Assembly (NCBI RefSeq): GCF_947507565.1
Contig: NC_089177.1
Coordinates: forward strand, 1,486,648-1,550,647
Reading direction: 5' to 3'
DNA: 64,000 nucleotides
Source: Oscarella lobularis
Lineage: Eukaryota; Porifera; Homoscleromorpha; Homosclerophorida; Oscarellidae
Part shown: piece by piece, positions 14,645 to 24,739 of the stretch
How positions within the stretch are numbered: the first letter of the stretch is position 1
How the letters are laid out: the number at the start of each line of letters is the position of its first letter
Position numbers and translations under genes: made by a program
The notes under the pieces: model-generated
Database searches by the model: none
Seen by the model: only the letters and a program-made list of their open reading frames with translations
Told to the model about the DNA's origin: nothing

Positions 14645-15848
14645 AGCCGTTTCCCATCCAATTGCGCAGACGTAATCCTCGCCTCTAGGCTTAGTAATAA
14701 GCACGACAGTCCTGGAAGTGCTTCCGCCTTGAACGTGAACGAACTAACGATACTCCTGGAGTCCAAAAGTGTCAGCAAAACAAAAGGTCGACTTCGCAGA
14801 CAGCGCTGTTGCAAATGAGTTCTACTAGACACGTGATTCACGTAATAAGCGACAAGTGACAGGATACTAAAGCTTGTCTTACGGTCTTCCTATGCTTTGA
14901 AAGTGAAAAGACGAGAAGTTGGGCAGCTATTCGGAGCCGATCGTCGGTTATGCGATCGAGAAATACACTGATAAGGATTTGAGTCGCCTAGATGGTAATA
15001 TCCTGCGGCGAAAACGACGATGTGCCGGCGTGGCTTTTTGCGCATGCACTGCGCGAAAGAGGCACGTGACTCGCACTAACGAGCACCTTTACCGGTTCGA
15101 TTCATTCTGTCTTTTAGCTCCTCCAGAAAGTCCGACTACCTTGAAGACTAAGCGCCTAAAACGCATTTAAATGGCCCAACTACTTTTCCGAGTAGGACTA
15201 GCTTCCGCTTTTGAAAGTGAGCGTGGTCGTTCAAAATTTTCTTAAAGACAGTTTTTTAGTGAAATAGTCTATAAAAAGAACTAAATGATACGTAAGACTG
15301 ACTTTATTCTAAAAGTTCTTCGCATGGAGGAAACCTATAATTCTCCTTAGATATTTCAAAGGGGAGGTTGCAACCCCCTCAACCCCTGTGGGGAAATTGC
15401 GGGTTCAAAGCCAATGACGCTTCGCGCTAGAGGACAGCTTTGTCTTCCACTGGCGGATCTAGGGAGGGGATCAACATCATAATCCGGCCATATATCGCAG
15501 GCCTACCCCTGCTAAGGAAATCAAGGAACATATAGCTAGATATAGAATTTAGTTCTCTGCAAAGAGGCGACGTAAAGAAAACAAAGCGCAAAGAAGAAAA
15601 GCCAGCATAATTGACAGATTAAGGAAGCGTTCGAAGACGCCTATATATGTGGTACAGTACCATCATGATGCTGTTGCATGTTTCTTACTAGTTCTACAGT
15701 ACTGTACTCTTTGATGTGAGATTAGGCGTGGCCAACTACACTACACTTATCTTGACATTTTCAGACTTTTGAGTTGTTTGTTTTCTGGTGCTCTTGCAAG
15801 AAACGGTATCCTATATAGAATTAGTTCAATTAAAAAATTAGAACCAAA
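14645..15848. other. Intergenic region between RNF213-like gene and glutamate receptor gene
   Basis: This 1.2-kb stretch should hold the RNF213-like promoter at its left and the 3' flank of the glutamate receptor at its right. The one plus-strand reading frame (14919-15170) resembles no family I know and has no splice partners. I see no RNA gene. Bases 15360-15400 contain runs of C and G that pair locally. Confidence 0.5.
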
Positions 15849-18835
15849 CTAACGTACATCTTCCTTCCTCTTCTTCAATCTCTTTTGAAACAGCGCCCTC
15901 TGCAAAATAGCCACAGAAAAAGCGACGAAAACTCCCACAGCCAAGAAAACAAATACTCCGAGCAGATGTGATACATCCACTTGACCCTGATTGGACGAAT
16001 CGGTGTTGCTATCTCCGCACTGGCCCGTATCGAGCCAGTGAGACGTCGCATTTTCCAGCCAGCCGCTACTTCGAAGTTTCATCACATTTAAAGAGAAATC
16101 GTCGCGGTACGGCATATTCTTTGGCATCGCAATCCCGTAGCCTTGCCTGTTGAATGATCGACCGACTATGTGAACGTCGCACGGCCGCTGAGAGGCGAAA
16201 TACTGCAGAATGGGTAAGTCCCAAATGAAAACGTACTGATTGGCTGGATCGGTTCCTCGAGCTCGCTCCAGTCCTCTTTCGCTGTTCGAAACGGGCGATA
16301 GATTTGGCGTGGCTTTCATATATTTTCCCATTGTCTGGAACGGTTCCATGGCCGACGATGCAAAGAACTCTTCGACGGACGATGATTTCACCGTGCCATA
16401 CGGAACGTCGGATTGCGTTGCCAGCTCTTGCGCCGACGATATGCTCGACGTCAAACGTTGGAACGTGAGAAAAGCGGCCAAGTTCGCCGTATACGTCGCG
16501 ACGACGATGAGAATGAAGAAGTACCAGAAGCCGAAGAGAATTCTCGCCGGAAGGAAGTTGGCTCCTTCCGGACCCGTCTGTAAGGCCGTTGTCAGGAAGA
16601 ACCAAAACGAATCGTAGAGTTTGTGCAGAAAGATGCGCACGACGCCCCGATTTGCCTTCTCGTCATTGTCGTCGCCATCGCGATTCTTTTGAAAATACAG
16701 CGGAGTTATTGTCTGCAGAAGGGGAAACGCGAGACTGACGACTACAACGCAAACGAGAGCGAACAGCCACGACGTCGTCGAGAAGGGTCCCAAAAACGCA
16801 AAATAGTTCGTCTGCGCCGGGCGAGGCTTAGCCGTGAGGAGAGCGAGCCCGTAGTCCATCCACGGCTTCGTGAATTCGACGTACTTCATACGATGAGAGG
16901 TAATTGCAAGCGGTCCAAATGCTAAATCGTACCTCTGAAAAACAGAAAAAACATGCAGAGCGGGAATATTATTTGGATGCGTGCGTGATAGAACTTTCTT
17001 ACGCAGTTATAAATTTCACCCATAAGCCCCGAAGCGTCTGTCAGAAATCCATTGACGTCTTCGGTGAAATCTCCGTACAAGCCGCTTTTTTCAATGTAAA
17101 GATCGTACGTAAAGTTCATTCTGTCTTTGAGCTCCTCTAGCAAGTCAACTATTATTCCTCTGAAGGCCAAAGCGCCTGAAACGTTGGGATTGTGAAACAA
17201 AAAAGGAGGTTCCTAATACATAATCACTGAAGATTACGAGGGCTCGGACGCTCCCTATAACTTTTGGACTAACATTGATTGTTACAATGCGAAAATGATA
17301 GCGCGAATTGTTCCGACGAAATGCTTCAAGACACTGTTTAAGACTTGGCACGCTTCGCCGGCTTCGTTTCTCTACGGAAGAGTCGAGTAGTTCTCCCCTA
17401 CTATAGACGCCGATCTAAGAAACAAAGCGACTCCTTCTTTGTGAATACTAATAATATGCAATGCGTTCAAACCTTCGAGGCGAAAAGACTGGATAGGGCT
17501 ATTATGTCGTACCGGTCATGGATTCTGCCGTTCAGATGAGTATCAAATCGAATATGTCCTCCAACCGCTACACCGTCAAGCTTAAGAATAAAGAAAACAG
17601 ACTAATTTTCCTATATACTTATAGATAAAACACGTACTTGACTAGCATGAATCCTGAGAGTCTCGGGATTGACGTCTGATTGGTTCAACAGCATTAGACG
17701 ATTCAGGAGTAGAAGTCCGTCGTACAGATAGGCAGCGTTTGGCTAATTAAGCATCAAGAATCAAAAGTGTCAACCGCGAGAGAGCTAGTTTACCAACGTT
17801 GTCTCGTACATGTCTTCGGAGCATTGCGCCAGAAGATGGCACGTTCGAGACCAGCGATGGAGCCACTCCTGCTTTGTGCCGTTCTCAGAAAACGCTCTGA
17901 AAATTCCCAATGCATGAACGTCAGGCGGCAGGAGTCGCCTCACGTCGCCGTGGTACAGAAACTAAACGCAACCCAATATCTAAGACGTTATACTACAGCT
18001 AAACGTAAATACTTTTCTGGTAATGTCTTCGGTAAAAATCCAAGAATTTGAGCCCCTCCACTTCGATAGAATCTACAAAGGAAATAGTTGCAAGAGTTAA
18101 TTATAATTGATACATAGCTAATAGTGAAAAAATTTATCTCACAGTTCTCAAAGTGCGAAAGCAGGATTCGCTAGAACAGTGAACGACAATGACGTTACTC
18201 TCACTTCCACGCAGAATCCTATTAGTAGTTAGAGATTGAACTTTGGACACTTCAATACCCCGCAACTGAGTAAGATAGTCTAGATAAAACGTACCAGTAA
18301 ACGTTGAAATGATATAAACTTCTAATTACCGTCGTCGCTTTCCGTCCACAATTCCACTTTCAGCCAGCCGCGTTGTAGTGCTATGGCCTTCGCAACGCCT
18401 ACTTGACCCTCAACCGAGTGGCCCATCCCAAAGGATAGGGAAGAGTCCTTGAAGGAGACCACAGGAAATGAAAGCTGACGAGATTTTTGCTGCAGACATT
18501 GTGGCACAAGATAAATGACGCCCGACGATTCGAGAAACGCTTAAATTAAAGCGTTAGCGAACATATCGCTTTGCATATAAAGTACCTTTGCTGCATTTGC
18601 CTTCGACGCCTGTGACAGAAACGTTTCCAACGTTCGGATTGAATTCCTGAACGCCGTTGATAATGGTTTTCACAAAGGCGCCGGAAAGAAAAGAACTCGT
18701 CTTTTCTGCAACGAAAAACATGCAACGCTATTTGCTTTCTTTTCTCAGTGATGAATTACCCAGGGAAGCGCATCTAAGAGGCTCAATATTATATAGAACG
18801 GCAAGGAACCATGCAACAAAGAGCGACATTAGCAT
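15849..18835 (-). CDS. Ionotropic glutamate receptor subunit with GluN1-like ligand pocket
   Basis: Ligand-gated cation channel of the plasma membrane. Eleven exons join in phase to about 805 residues. Exon 1 (18760-18835) encodes a signal peptide, MLMSLFVAWFLAVLYNIEPL. The amino-terminal (LIVBP-like) domain spans exons 18586-18705, 18330-18539, 18143-18279, 18013-18072, 17794-17961, 17638-17742 and 17473-17580, with AIALQRGW, AAYLYDGLLLL and GGHIRFD. S1 follows (17274-17414, 17003-17212 and the start of the last exon): FRIVTIN, EPPFLFHNPNVSG, YDLAFGPLAITSHR with the agonist-binding Arg. The last exon (15849-16934) holds M1, the pore loop (TTALQTGPEGANF, Gln at the Q/R/N site), M3 TYTANLAAFLT, S2 and M4. 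S2 reads TVKSSSVEEFF and FIWDLPILQYFASQ, which is closer to vertebrate GluN1 (glycine-binding) than to AMPA or kainate subunits. The cytoplasmic tail is short and basic. It is probably a sponge-specific ('lambda') class member; a tree is needed to place it. Confidence 0.95.
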
Positions 18836-20473
18836 TTCGTTACCACGTCAGAGCCAAACGGAGAAATGTGAAACTGTTGCAAGTGCGAGCCCCCTTTATA
18901 CTAAGTCTTCATCATGCGTGCATAAGCAAACTTGCGTCACGTTAGAGTGAATACATAATTAACAGATAAGCCACAAACGCGACACCGGCACGCAGAATTT
19001 AGAAATCCGCTCATGACTACAATTAGCTCTCTAAACTGCGTCATGGCAGAACTACGGAACAGAATATATTCGTTTGATCAGACAAAATCATCGCAGGCTC
19101 TCGGCAGTCGCGTACCGGTTAGACTAACCGGAGCAAGGTCCTCTGTATTCGCCTGCTCCGAGCCCGACCTAAATACAGCCCGTCAATACGTGTATGCGTG
19201 ACCCATGCCCGCGTGAAGAGCGGAAACAAAGTGTCGACAGGACTTTGAACGTATTGTTTCTATCCTGTTTGACCTCCACTCTATTTTAGCCACTTGGCTT
19301 TGCTTTGGGGACTAGGGCTACATACAGTACCGATGGCATTGGCACTGTCATCGAGAAAGTTTCTTCGCAATTTTGTGCTTTACAATAAGACATCGGCAAA
19401 AATTTGTTCGGGACTCACATTAGAATAATGCTAGCATCGGCATCTCTACTGAGGAGCATAAGTCCCGGCCACGAAGCTAGCAAGTGCATAGAACCCGGTC
19501 GCCGAGCGAAATCATGCAGGTAAGCGATGGAGTTAATTAAGCTATACTTTGCACGTCAAGCAAGTACTAAAGCTAGCATGAAGCTAGTAAATAATTAAGC
19601 TCACCTCCTCTTCATACCGTAGCGTTGCCAGGTCAATGATAAATTCTCTACCAGAGATGATGCCTGTTGTGCTCCTTGGAAAGCGTCGTCGCGCAATATC
19701 GGTATTTGACTGTCAACTTAGTCAGGCTAGTGACATTCCAATTCCCATTGAAGACTCAAAAAAGTCTTTTAAACGCGAGACAGCTAGCAAACGCATGATG
19801 ACTATACAGTAGCTTCGTATGCTACTACATTACTTACTCTATTTCTAGACTAGATAGGCTGCCTTCGACTGATCAAGTTCATGACGAAGAAAAGAACATT
19901 TAGTTCTGCGTCAATATTCCTGCCAGCACCACAACTGCAAAGCTAAAGCTATAAACTTGAGAAAGGACTGACTTTCGCTGCTTCAAGATAAAAGAAAGAA
20001 ACTCTGAGATCTTCTTTCGCTAAAAATTCTTTTATTCAATTAGCCAATCGATGCAGAAAGCGTTGAATTGCAACGATTGCTGCACTATAAGCATAGAGAA
20101 TTGTTCCGAAAACGAAATATTCTCCTACTGTACCACTTCAGCAGTAGCAAACAGTCAAACGACCGTTATTGATTTTAAATATTACGCTATGCTATTGGTG
20201 CATGCACTACTGTAAATGCAGGAGCTACGCTGTACATACCGTCCAAAATATCACGCCAGCTAAAGCAACTGTCAATTAACACGGCTTTTCATTAAAATCT
20301 TAAGGAGAGCTAGCTAGCAAAATGGAGACAAAGAAACATTTCTCCGTTGTGGTACTAACTGCGCAAAATTCAAAGGAAGCGGAGAAGGATTAATTGGATG
20401 AAGTGGGAAAACCAGCGCCGCTAATGAAATACTGCAGTAGAATTATTAGTGTCTCAATGGTTGGAAAGGACAA

Positions 20474-20556
20474 AGTGCGTGAAAACGGTCGGAAAGGACA
20501 TCCGAAGGAGGTTGCGAGAGCCCGACACGTGCACTATAGATAGCACAAAGCACCTC
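20474..20556 (+). repeat. Direct repeat, copy 1
   Basis: About 83 bp beginning with AGTGCGTGAAAACGGTCGG and ending with CACAAAGCACCTCCTCC. It recurs almost unchanged at 21724-21812; copy 2 has one substitution and an extra TA in the GATAGCAC part. In both places TTCGCT and CTCATCCGTATG follow, with a short insertion in copy 2, so the shared tract may be longer. No coding capacity is apparent. Confidence 0.85.
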
Positions 20557-21723
20557 CTCCTTCGCTCATCCGTATGATCCGGCAAGGACGAGTGGCCCGA
20601 GTCCAGTTGATCAAGTCGTTATTGGCTGTGTGAAATCCCCCTTTGCAATCAAAATACATCTTTCGGGAGTGTGACGAGAACCACGGGAAATAGCACTCGC
20701 GCCCTCCGCCTTAGTTACACTTCCTGTAAAGCTTGTGTTTGAGACAACGTTCTTTTTAGCCTTACGAAAGAGAACCTTGAAGCGGCGAACCACCAAGCTG
20801 CTGGATTTAGCACATGCAGACAAACTCTTGTAAGACTCTCTCCGTGTTAGCGCGCGCATAGCGTCACCACTTGACTATCTCCTAAGATCCGTGCTAGGAT
20901 CTATCTCTTCTACACAACCAAGGGACAACCTGCGCTGATTTAGAAAAAGCCAGACACACGTTTTGAATCTTTGTTGCTCACAACGCTATTCTTACGCTCC
21001 TCCTTGTTGTGGACGATTTATAGAAACGGATTTCCTGTGTAGTGACGTCAGGAGGTATTAGAGGGTGACGGGCTTGACGTCAATAAAGCTATTATTGAAT
21101 AGCCAAAGAGAGCGAGTCGATTGAACGGCCGGAACAGTGGCCAGGAAAAGGGGACAATCGACGGTTGCGCTCAGCAGTGAGGCAATCGTTATTGTCCGAA
21201 GAATCTTCTTTAGGAAAATTCTTTGAAGAGCAGCCAACGACGCCCACACCTAAAACAATAAACTCGCCCACCGTGTTAGTCGTGCTAAAATCGCCGGACT
21301 TGCTTCATACGCTGTCGGGCATGTACCGCACTGCAAATCTATCGAAAACCGATCGCGACAAAATGACAATTCCGTAACCCTGCTCAAAATTAGACAACTT
21401 TCGAGTATAGCGTGAGGCACGCTTACAGGAAAGATATTGCAGGATACGAATCAAAACGTATCGGTCGCTTGGAGGGGCTCCTTGGATATGGAGCGCGATC
21501 AGTACCAAAAATCACGTGAAGCCGGTCGCGGATTGCACCTTTTGTTCGTGAAAGTATCGACCTTGAATTTGTCCATGCACGTCTTCGAAATCCAATAACG
21601 ATAGTGATTGTAAAAGCTCTATGCTGAGCGCTTTTGTCAGGTAGAGGTGATTCATTCGTGCAGCTCCAAATTTTAATCGATGGCCTTTGACAGAGAGACT
21701 GGAACCCGCATGTAGGAATGAAC

Positions 21724-21812
21724 TGTGCGTGAAAACGGTCGGAAAGGACATCCGAAGGAGGTTGCGAGAGCCCGACACATGCACTATAGATATAGCACAA
21801 AGCACCTCCTCC
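21724..21812 (+). repeat. Direct repeat, copy 2
   Basis: Second copy of the repeat at 20474-20556, in the same orientation and 1.25 kb downstream. The high identity indicates recent duplication or a shared mobile origin. Copy 2 is followed within about 65 bp by the perfect hairpin at 21875-21909. Confidence 0.85.
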
Positions 21813-21874
21813 TGTTGTGTTAACGATTGGCGACTTCGCTCTCTCTCATCCGTATGGAGGATCAGAGCGGTAAA

Positions 21875-21909
21875 CCGCCCTAGGGAGGTCCATAACCTCC
21901 CTAGGGCGG
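21875..21909. repeat. Perfect 15-bp inverted repeat with 5-nt loop
   Basis: The left arm CCGCCCTAGGGAGGT (21875-21889) and the right arm ACCTCCCTAGGGCGG (21895-21909) are exact reverse complements separated by CCATA. Two further GGGCGGTTAT strings follow at about 21919 and 21948. No gene adjoins it, so a transposon fragment or cruciform-forming repeat is likelier than a terminator. Confidence 0.85.
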
Positions 21910-22414
21910 CTTATGCTAGGGCGGTTATGGGTCCATAACCCACCTTGGGCGGTTATACTAATTGATTAATTGAGTCATTACCGTTATATATAGCAACTCC
22001 TCGTAAAAAAGTAAAAAGAGTGAATTTGAACTACCTACCCTAAAACGCGCTCCTACCTCCGCATGGAGGACTCTGCACACCGATCTAGCGCTTTGCAACG
22101 GTTTTATTTACGAGGTCGAGATATAAGTGGTCCAAGAGGGGCGATATGGGATTTATCGCCCCGGCACCCGAGTGACTCCGAGAGTAGGAGGGTACATGTG
22201 GGTAGCTGGGTCTTTTACATTGGTATTGGGACACTATCCGTGCATGAATATGCCGGCCTATACAGCTTTATTTACGATTTAATTAAAGTCAGTTTGATGC
22301 CGGTCTGTTCTAATATGTGTGTTTTGTCCAAACTTGATGTGCACAAAATTAGATAAAGACTGCCAGAAAAGGATATCTACACGTTTTTGCGACTCTCTCT
22401 CGCCTAGTAATCTA

Positions 22415-22468
22415 GCCAGCATCAGAGCCCTAGATAAAGCATGATTTATCTAGGGCTCTGGCCAGCAT
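22415..22468. mobile_element. Palindromic miniature element with 8-bp flanking direct repeats (hAT-like)
   Basis: The 38-bp core 22423-22460 consists of two perfect 16-bp arms (CAGAGCCCTAGATAAA and its reverse complement) around the 6-nt spacer GCATGA. It is bounded on both sides by the same 8 bp, GCCAGCAT (22415-22422 and 22461-22468). An 8-bp duplication and termini starting CAGAG are hallmarks of hAT-superfamily insertions. The element has no coding capacity. It lies 167 bp before the GPCR start codon. Confidence 0.65.
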
Positions 22469-22634
22469 CGCGCAGTGACGTCAGCGTCGTTGCGTCACAC
22501 AGAAAATTAGACCGAAAATCCCACGTCTGTTTTAATTTCAAGTCTTCTACAGTAGCCTCAAAAACCACAGCACAAGTGTCACGTCAGTGTCAAGATCTCT
22601 GTTTCTGCACGAGCCCGGATCGTAAAAGTCTGAT

Positions 22635-23765
22635 ATGTTCCCTTCATCTCAGTGCGCGAACGAGAGCGTCTTTGTCCGGTTTCCGTCGCCCAATACATCG
22701 CAGCAATTCTTCTCGTGGCTAACATATAAAAGCGTAACAAATAGGTGGATCAGCTTAACGGTTTGTATAATGTGTGCGCTTTCGGTCATCTGCAATGCGG
22801 CTGTCATTGCGTGGAGGTGCAAACAGAGAAGAGGATCAATCGTCTCCTTTCTCATAGTAAATCTAGCTGTAGCCGATTGTGCTATTGCCGCAGCAAAGAT
22901 GTTTTTCCTCGCGGCGCTGCTGACGTCTAACAGTTGGTGTCAAGCTGTGGACACCGTTCTTTCGAGCCTTTGCTTCATCGGCTACTTGATTTTTCACTTG
23001 TCAAGTAAGATGAACTCCCTCATTTTGGTAACTGTGGCACTCGTTGAGTTGAAAGAGCTGTGCAATTGTTTCAGTATCAGGCAAGATATAATGAAATTTT
23101 TGATTATTTCTCTTGTCTGTTTGGAATGGCTCTTGATGGCGTTGTACACTGGATTCACGGCTAAAAGGTACTTCGACGAACTGTTTACAGATGAAAATAA
23201 TAAGACGATTAATTGGAATTCTTGTTGGTCCGCTTCGACCGACGGACCCTACGGCACTCACAAGACTTCCGATGTTCTTTTCATTTCCGTGAGCTCGTCG
23301 TTGGTTTTTCTGAGTATCATTGCCTATGCCGTTATTCTGATTCATTTATTTCGAAAGAGAAGGCACTTGTCAGTTGAGACTGAAAGAAATGAGAGGTTTT
23401 ACAATCAGTTGCGATTTCGACTTTCGGTTATCATGCTTGTAAATGGAATTTTGATCTTGTTTCTTTTTGCTTGGGATGGCTATGCCATGAGCCATCGTGA
23501 AAATTACAGTTCGTTCGCAGATAACAGGAATGTTAGAGCCTTGTATACTGCAACTATTATTACCGTGCCACTGATTTCGCTTGTGAATCCATTTCTCTAC
23601 ACCTTCTTCTCAAAGTCATTTCTGAGAAAGCTGAGCCAACTTATCCATATGCGTTGCTGCAAAGTACGGAGTCGGTCTTTTGCAAGGGACACAAGCAGAA
23701 CGTCTTTAGTCGATGAGCAGACAGCTTTATTTACGGAATCTTCTCGGAGTACTACACTGTACTAA
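22635..23765 (+). CDS. Class A (rhodopsin-like) G-protein-coupled receptor, single exon
   Basis: A 376-residue protein from ATG at 22635. The short extracellular N-terminus (about 35 residues) carries N-glycosylation sites (NES, NTS), and seven hydrophobic helices follow. Class A marks: TM1 with the conserved Asn (SVICNAAVIAWR), TM2 NLAVAD, Cys before TM3 (SNSWCQAVD) with a partner Cys in the second extracellular loop (NWNSCWS), and NPFLY in TM7 in place of NPxxY. The DRY triplet after TM3 is missing (VELKE in that place), so coupling cannot be inferred. A basic C-terminal tail holds CC (possible palmitoylation) and many Ser/Thr. TM2 and TM7 wording is reminiscent of the LRR-containing GPCRs, but no LRRs are present. 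The ligand is unknown. No intron is needed. Confidence 0.88.
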   Translation: MFPSSQCANESVFVRFPSPNTSQQFFSWLTYKSVTNRWISLTVCIMCALSVICNAAVIAWRCKQRRGSIVSFLIVNLAVADCAIAAAKMFFLAALLTSNSWCQAVDTVLSSLCFIGYLIFHLSSKMNSLILVTVALVELKELCNCFSIRQDIMKFLIISLVCLEWLLMALYTGFTAKRYFDELFTDENNKTINWNSCWSASTDGPYGTHKTSDVLFISVSSSLVFLSIIAYAVILIHLFRKRRHLSVETERNERFYNQLRFRLSVIMLVNGILILFLFAWDGYAMSHRENYSSFADNRNVRALYTATIITVPLISLVNPFLYTFFSKSFLRKLSQLIHMRCCKVRSRSFARDTSRTSLVDEQTALFTESSRSTTLY

Positions 23766-23984
23766 TCAGTGCATGCAGCACTGCCGATGTTACCTGAATT
23801 TTTGTGACAAAAAGAATGACATCATAACATTGGAGCTTCCTTTGCAAATAGGCTTGTACTTTTTTCGTTCTTTTGAAACGTTTTACGTGTCTAGTAGTCT
23901 TTTCAAATGCGCGTATGACAGGGCTTAGATCAGTCACCGTGACAATGTCTACGGTGTCTCCATCGGTCCCTTCTCAACACTTGA

Positions 23985-24205
23985 AATAGCGCGGCCGAGA
24001 TCACACTAGTCCCAGGTGAATAGAGGCAAGATACCAAAACGTCGAAAAATGATCGCGAGTCGGAGAGAAATCGTCAAACGTCCAGTCGCGATTCACGAGC
24101 GAACGTTATCCGGGAGGCAGTGACGTAACTATATACGCAGCCCCGTGTCTGGCCTGTGTGTCGCATTCGACCCCCTTTTTTGCTTTTCAGCGACGTACGC
24201 TACAC
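23985..24205 (+). repeat. Dispersed repeat, copy A (before the CARD/ankyrin gene)
   Basis: Two tracts recur after the neighbouring gene at 31728-32030. The first is GCGCGGCCGAGATCACA followed by ATAGAGGCAAG. The second is TATCCGGGAGGCAGTGACGTAAC, after which come CGCATTCG, TTTTGCTTTTCAGC and ACGGCTC at similar spacing. Copies differ by scattered substitutions and by the order of tracts. No coding potential is evident; it could be a SINE-like element or a duplicated regulatory segment. Confidence 0.6.
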
Positions 24206-24739
24206 GGCTCGAATTACGCTCTACGTACGCGTGATGCACTGGATCACTCCGACTCCTTCACGTGATACTGTTTTTGGGAAAGTAACCGCTTCGAACTCTC
24301 CGCGTTTTTTTCGATATCTTTGCAAGTTTTGGACTCAGTTACCGATTCTGGTAGGTATAGCTTACAGGCGTCACACTACTGTACTGGTATAATTGAGGAA
24401 GTGTCTAATCGATTTTTTTTTCGAGGTACAGTGTGGGCTAGGCTACCGTAGAGTTCACTAGAAAAAGTACAGTTGGAGATGCGTGTCTCTGTTACAGGGT
24501 TGTAAATGATGTCATGTGACGTCACCTGGCATCCTCTAATATAATTTTTGCTGAAACCGTATGCTTGTCGCGTTGACCTTTTAACTATAAGCCTGTGTTC
24601 CTGCGCGAAATACCATTTGGAGGCGAATTTGTTTTTTATTTTTGTCATACAAATGCTGTTGCATAAGAAAAAATGAGGGAGAAGTTCAGTATAGTTGTCC
24701 TTCTCATTTCTGTTTATAAGTTCTTTCAATTTTTCTGCT

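Larger units (their letters stand above)
18836..22634. other. Gene-poor intergenic region with repeats
   Basis: About 3.8 kb between the glutamate receptor start and the GPCR. Open frames here (for example minus 20611-20859, minus 21423-21800) have no recognisable domain and no supporting splice signals. What can be supported is repetitive: the direct-repeat pair near 20.5 and 21.8 kb, a perfect hairpin at 21.9 kb and a palindromic element at 22.4 kb, each listed separately. The promoter of the GPCR must lie near the right end. Confidence 0.5.

Noticed and set aside
14919-15170. 83-codon plus-strand frame after the RNF213-like start
   Set aside because: No domain, no signal peptide, no splice context; probably chance.
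15390-15440. GGGTTCAAAGCC string resembling a tRNA T-arm
   Set aside because: No matching acceptor stem, D-arm or anticodon stem around it.
21423-21800. 125-codon minus-strand frame in the gene-poor region
   Set aside because: Overlaps the direct repeat copy 2 and another open frame on the same strand; no known motif.
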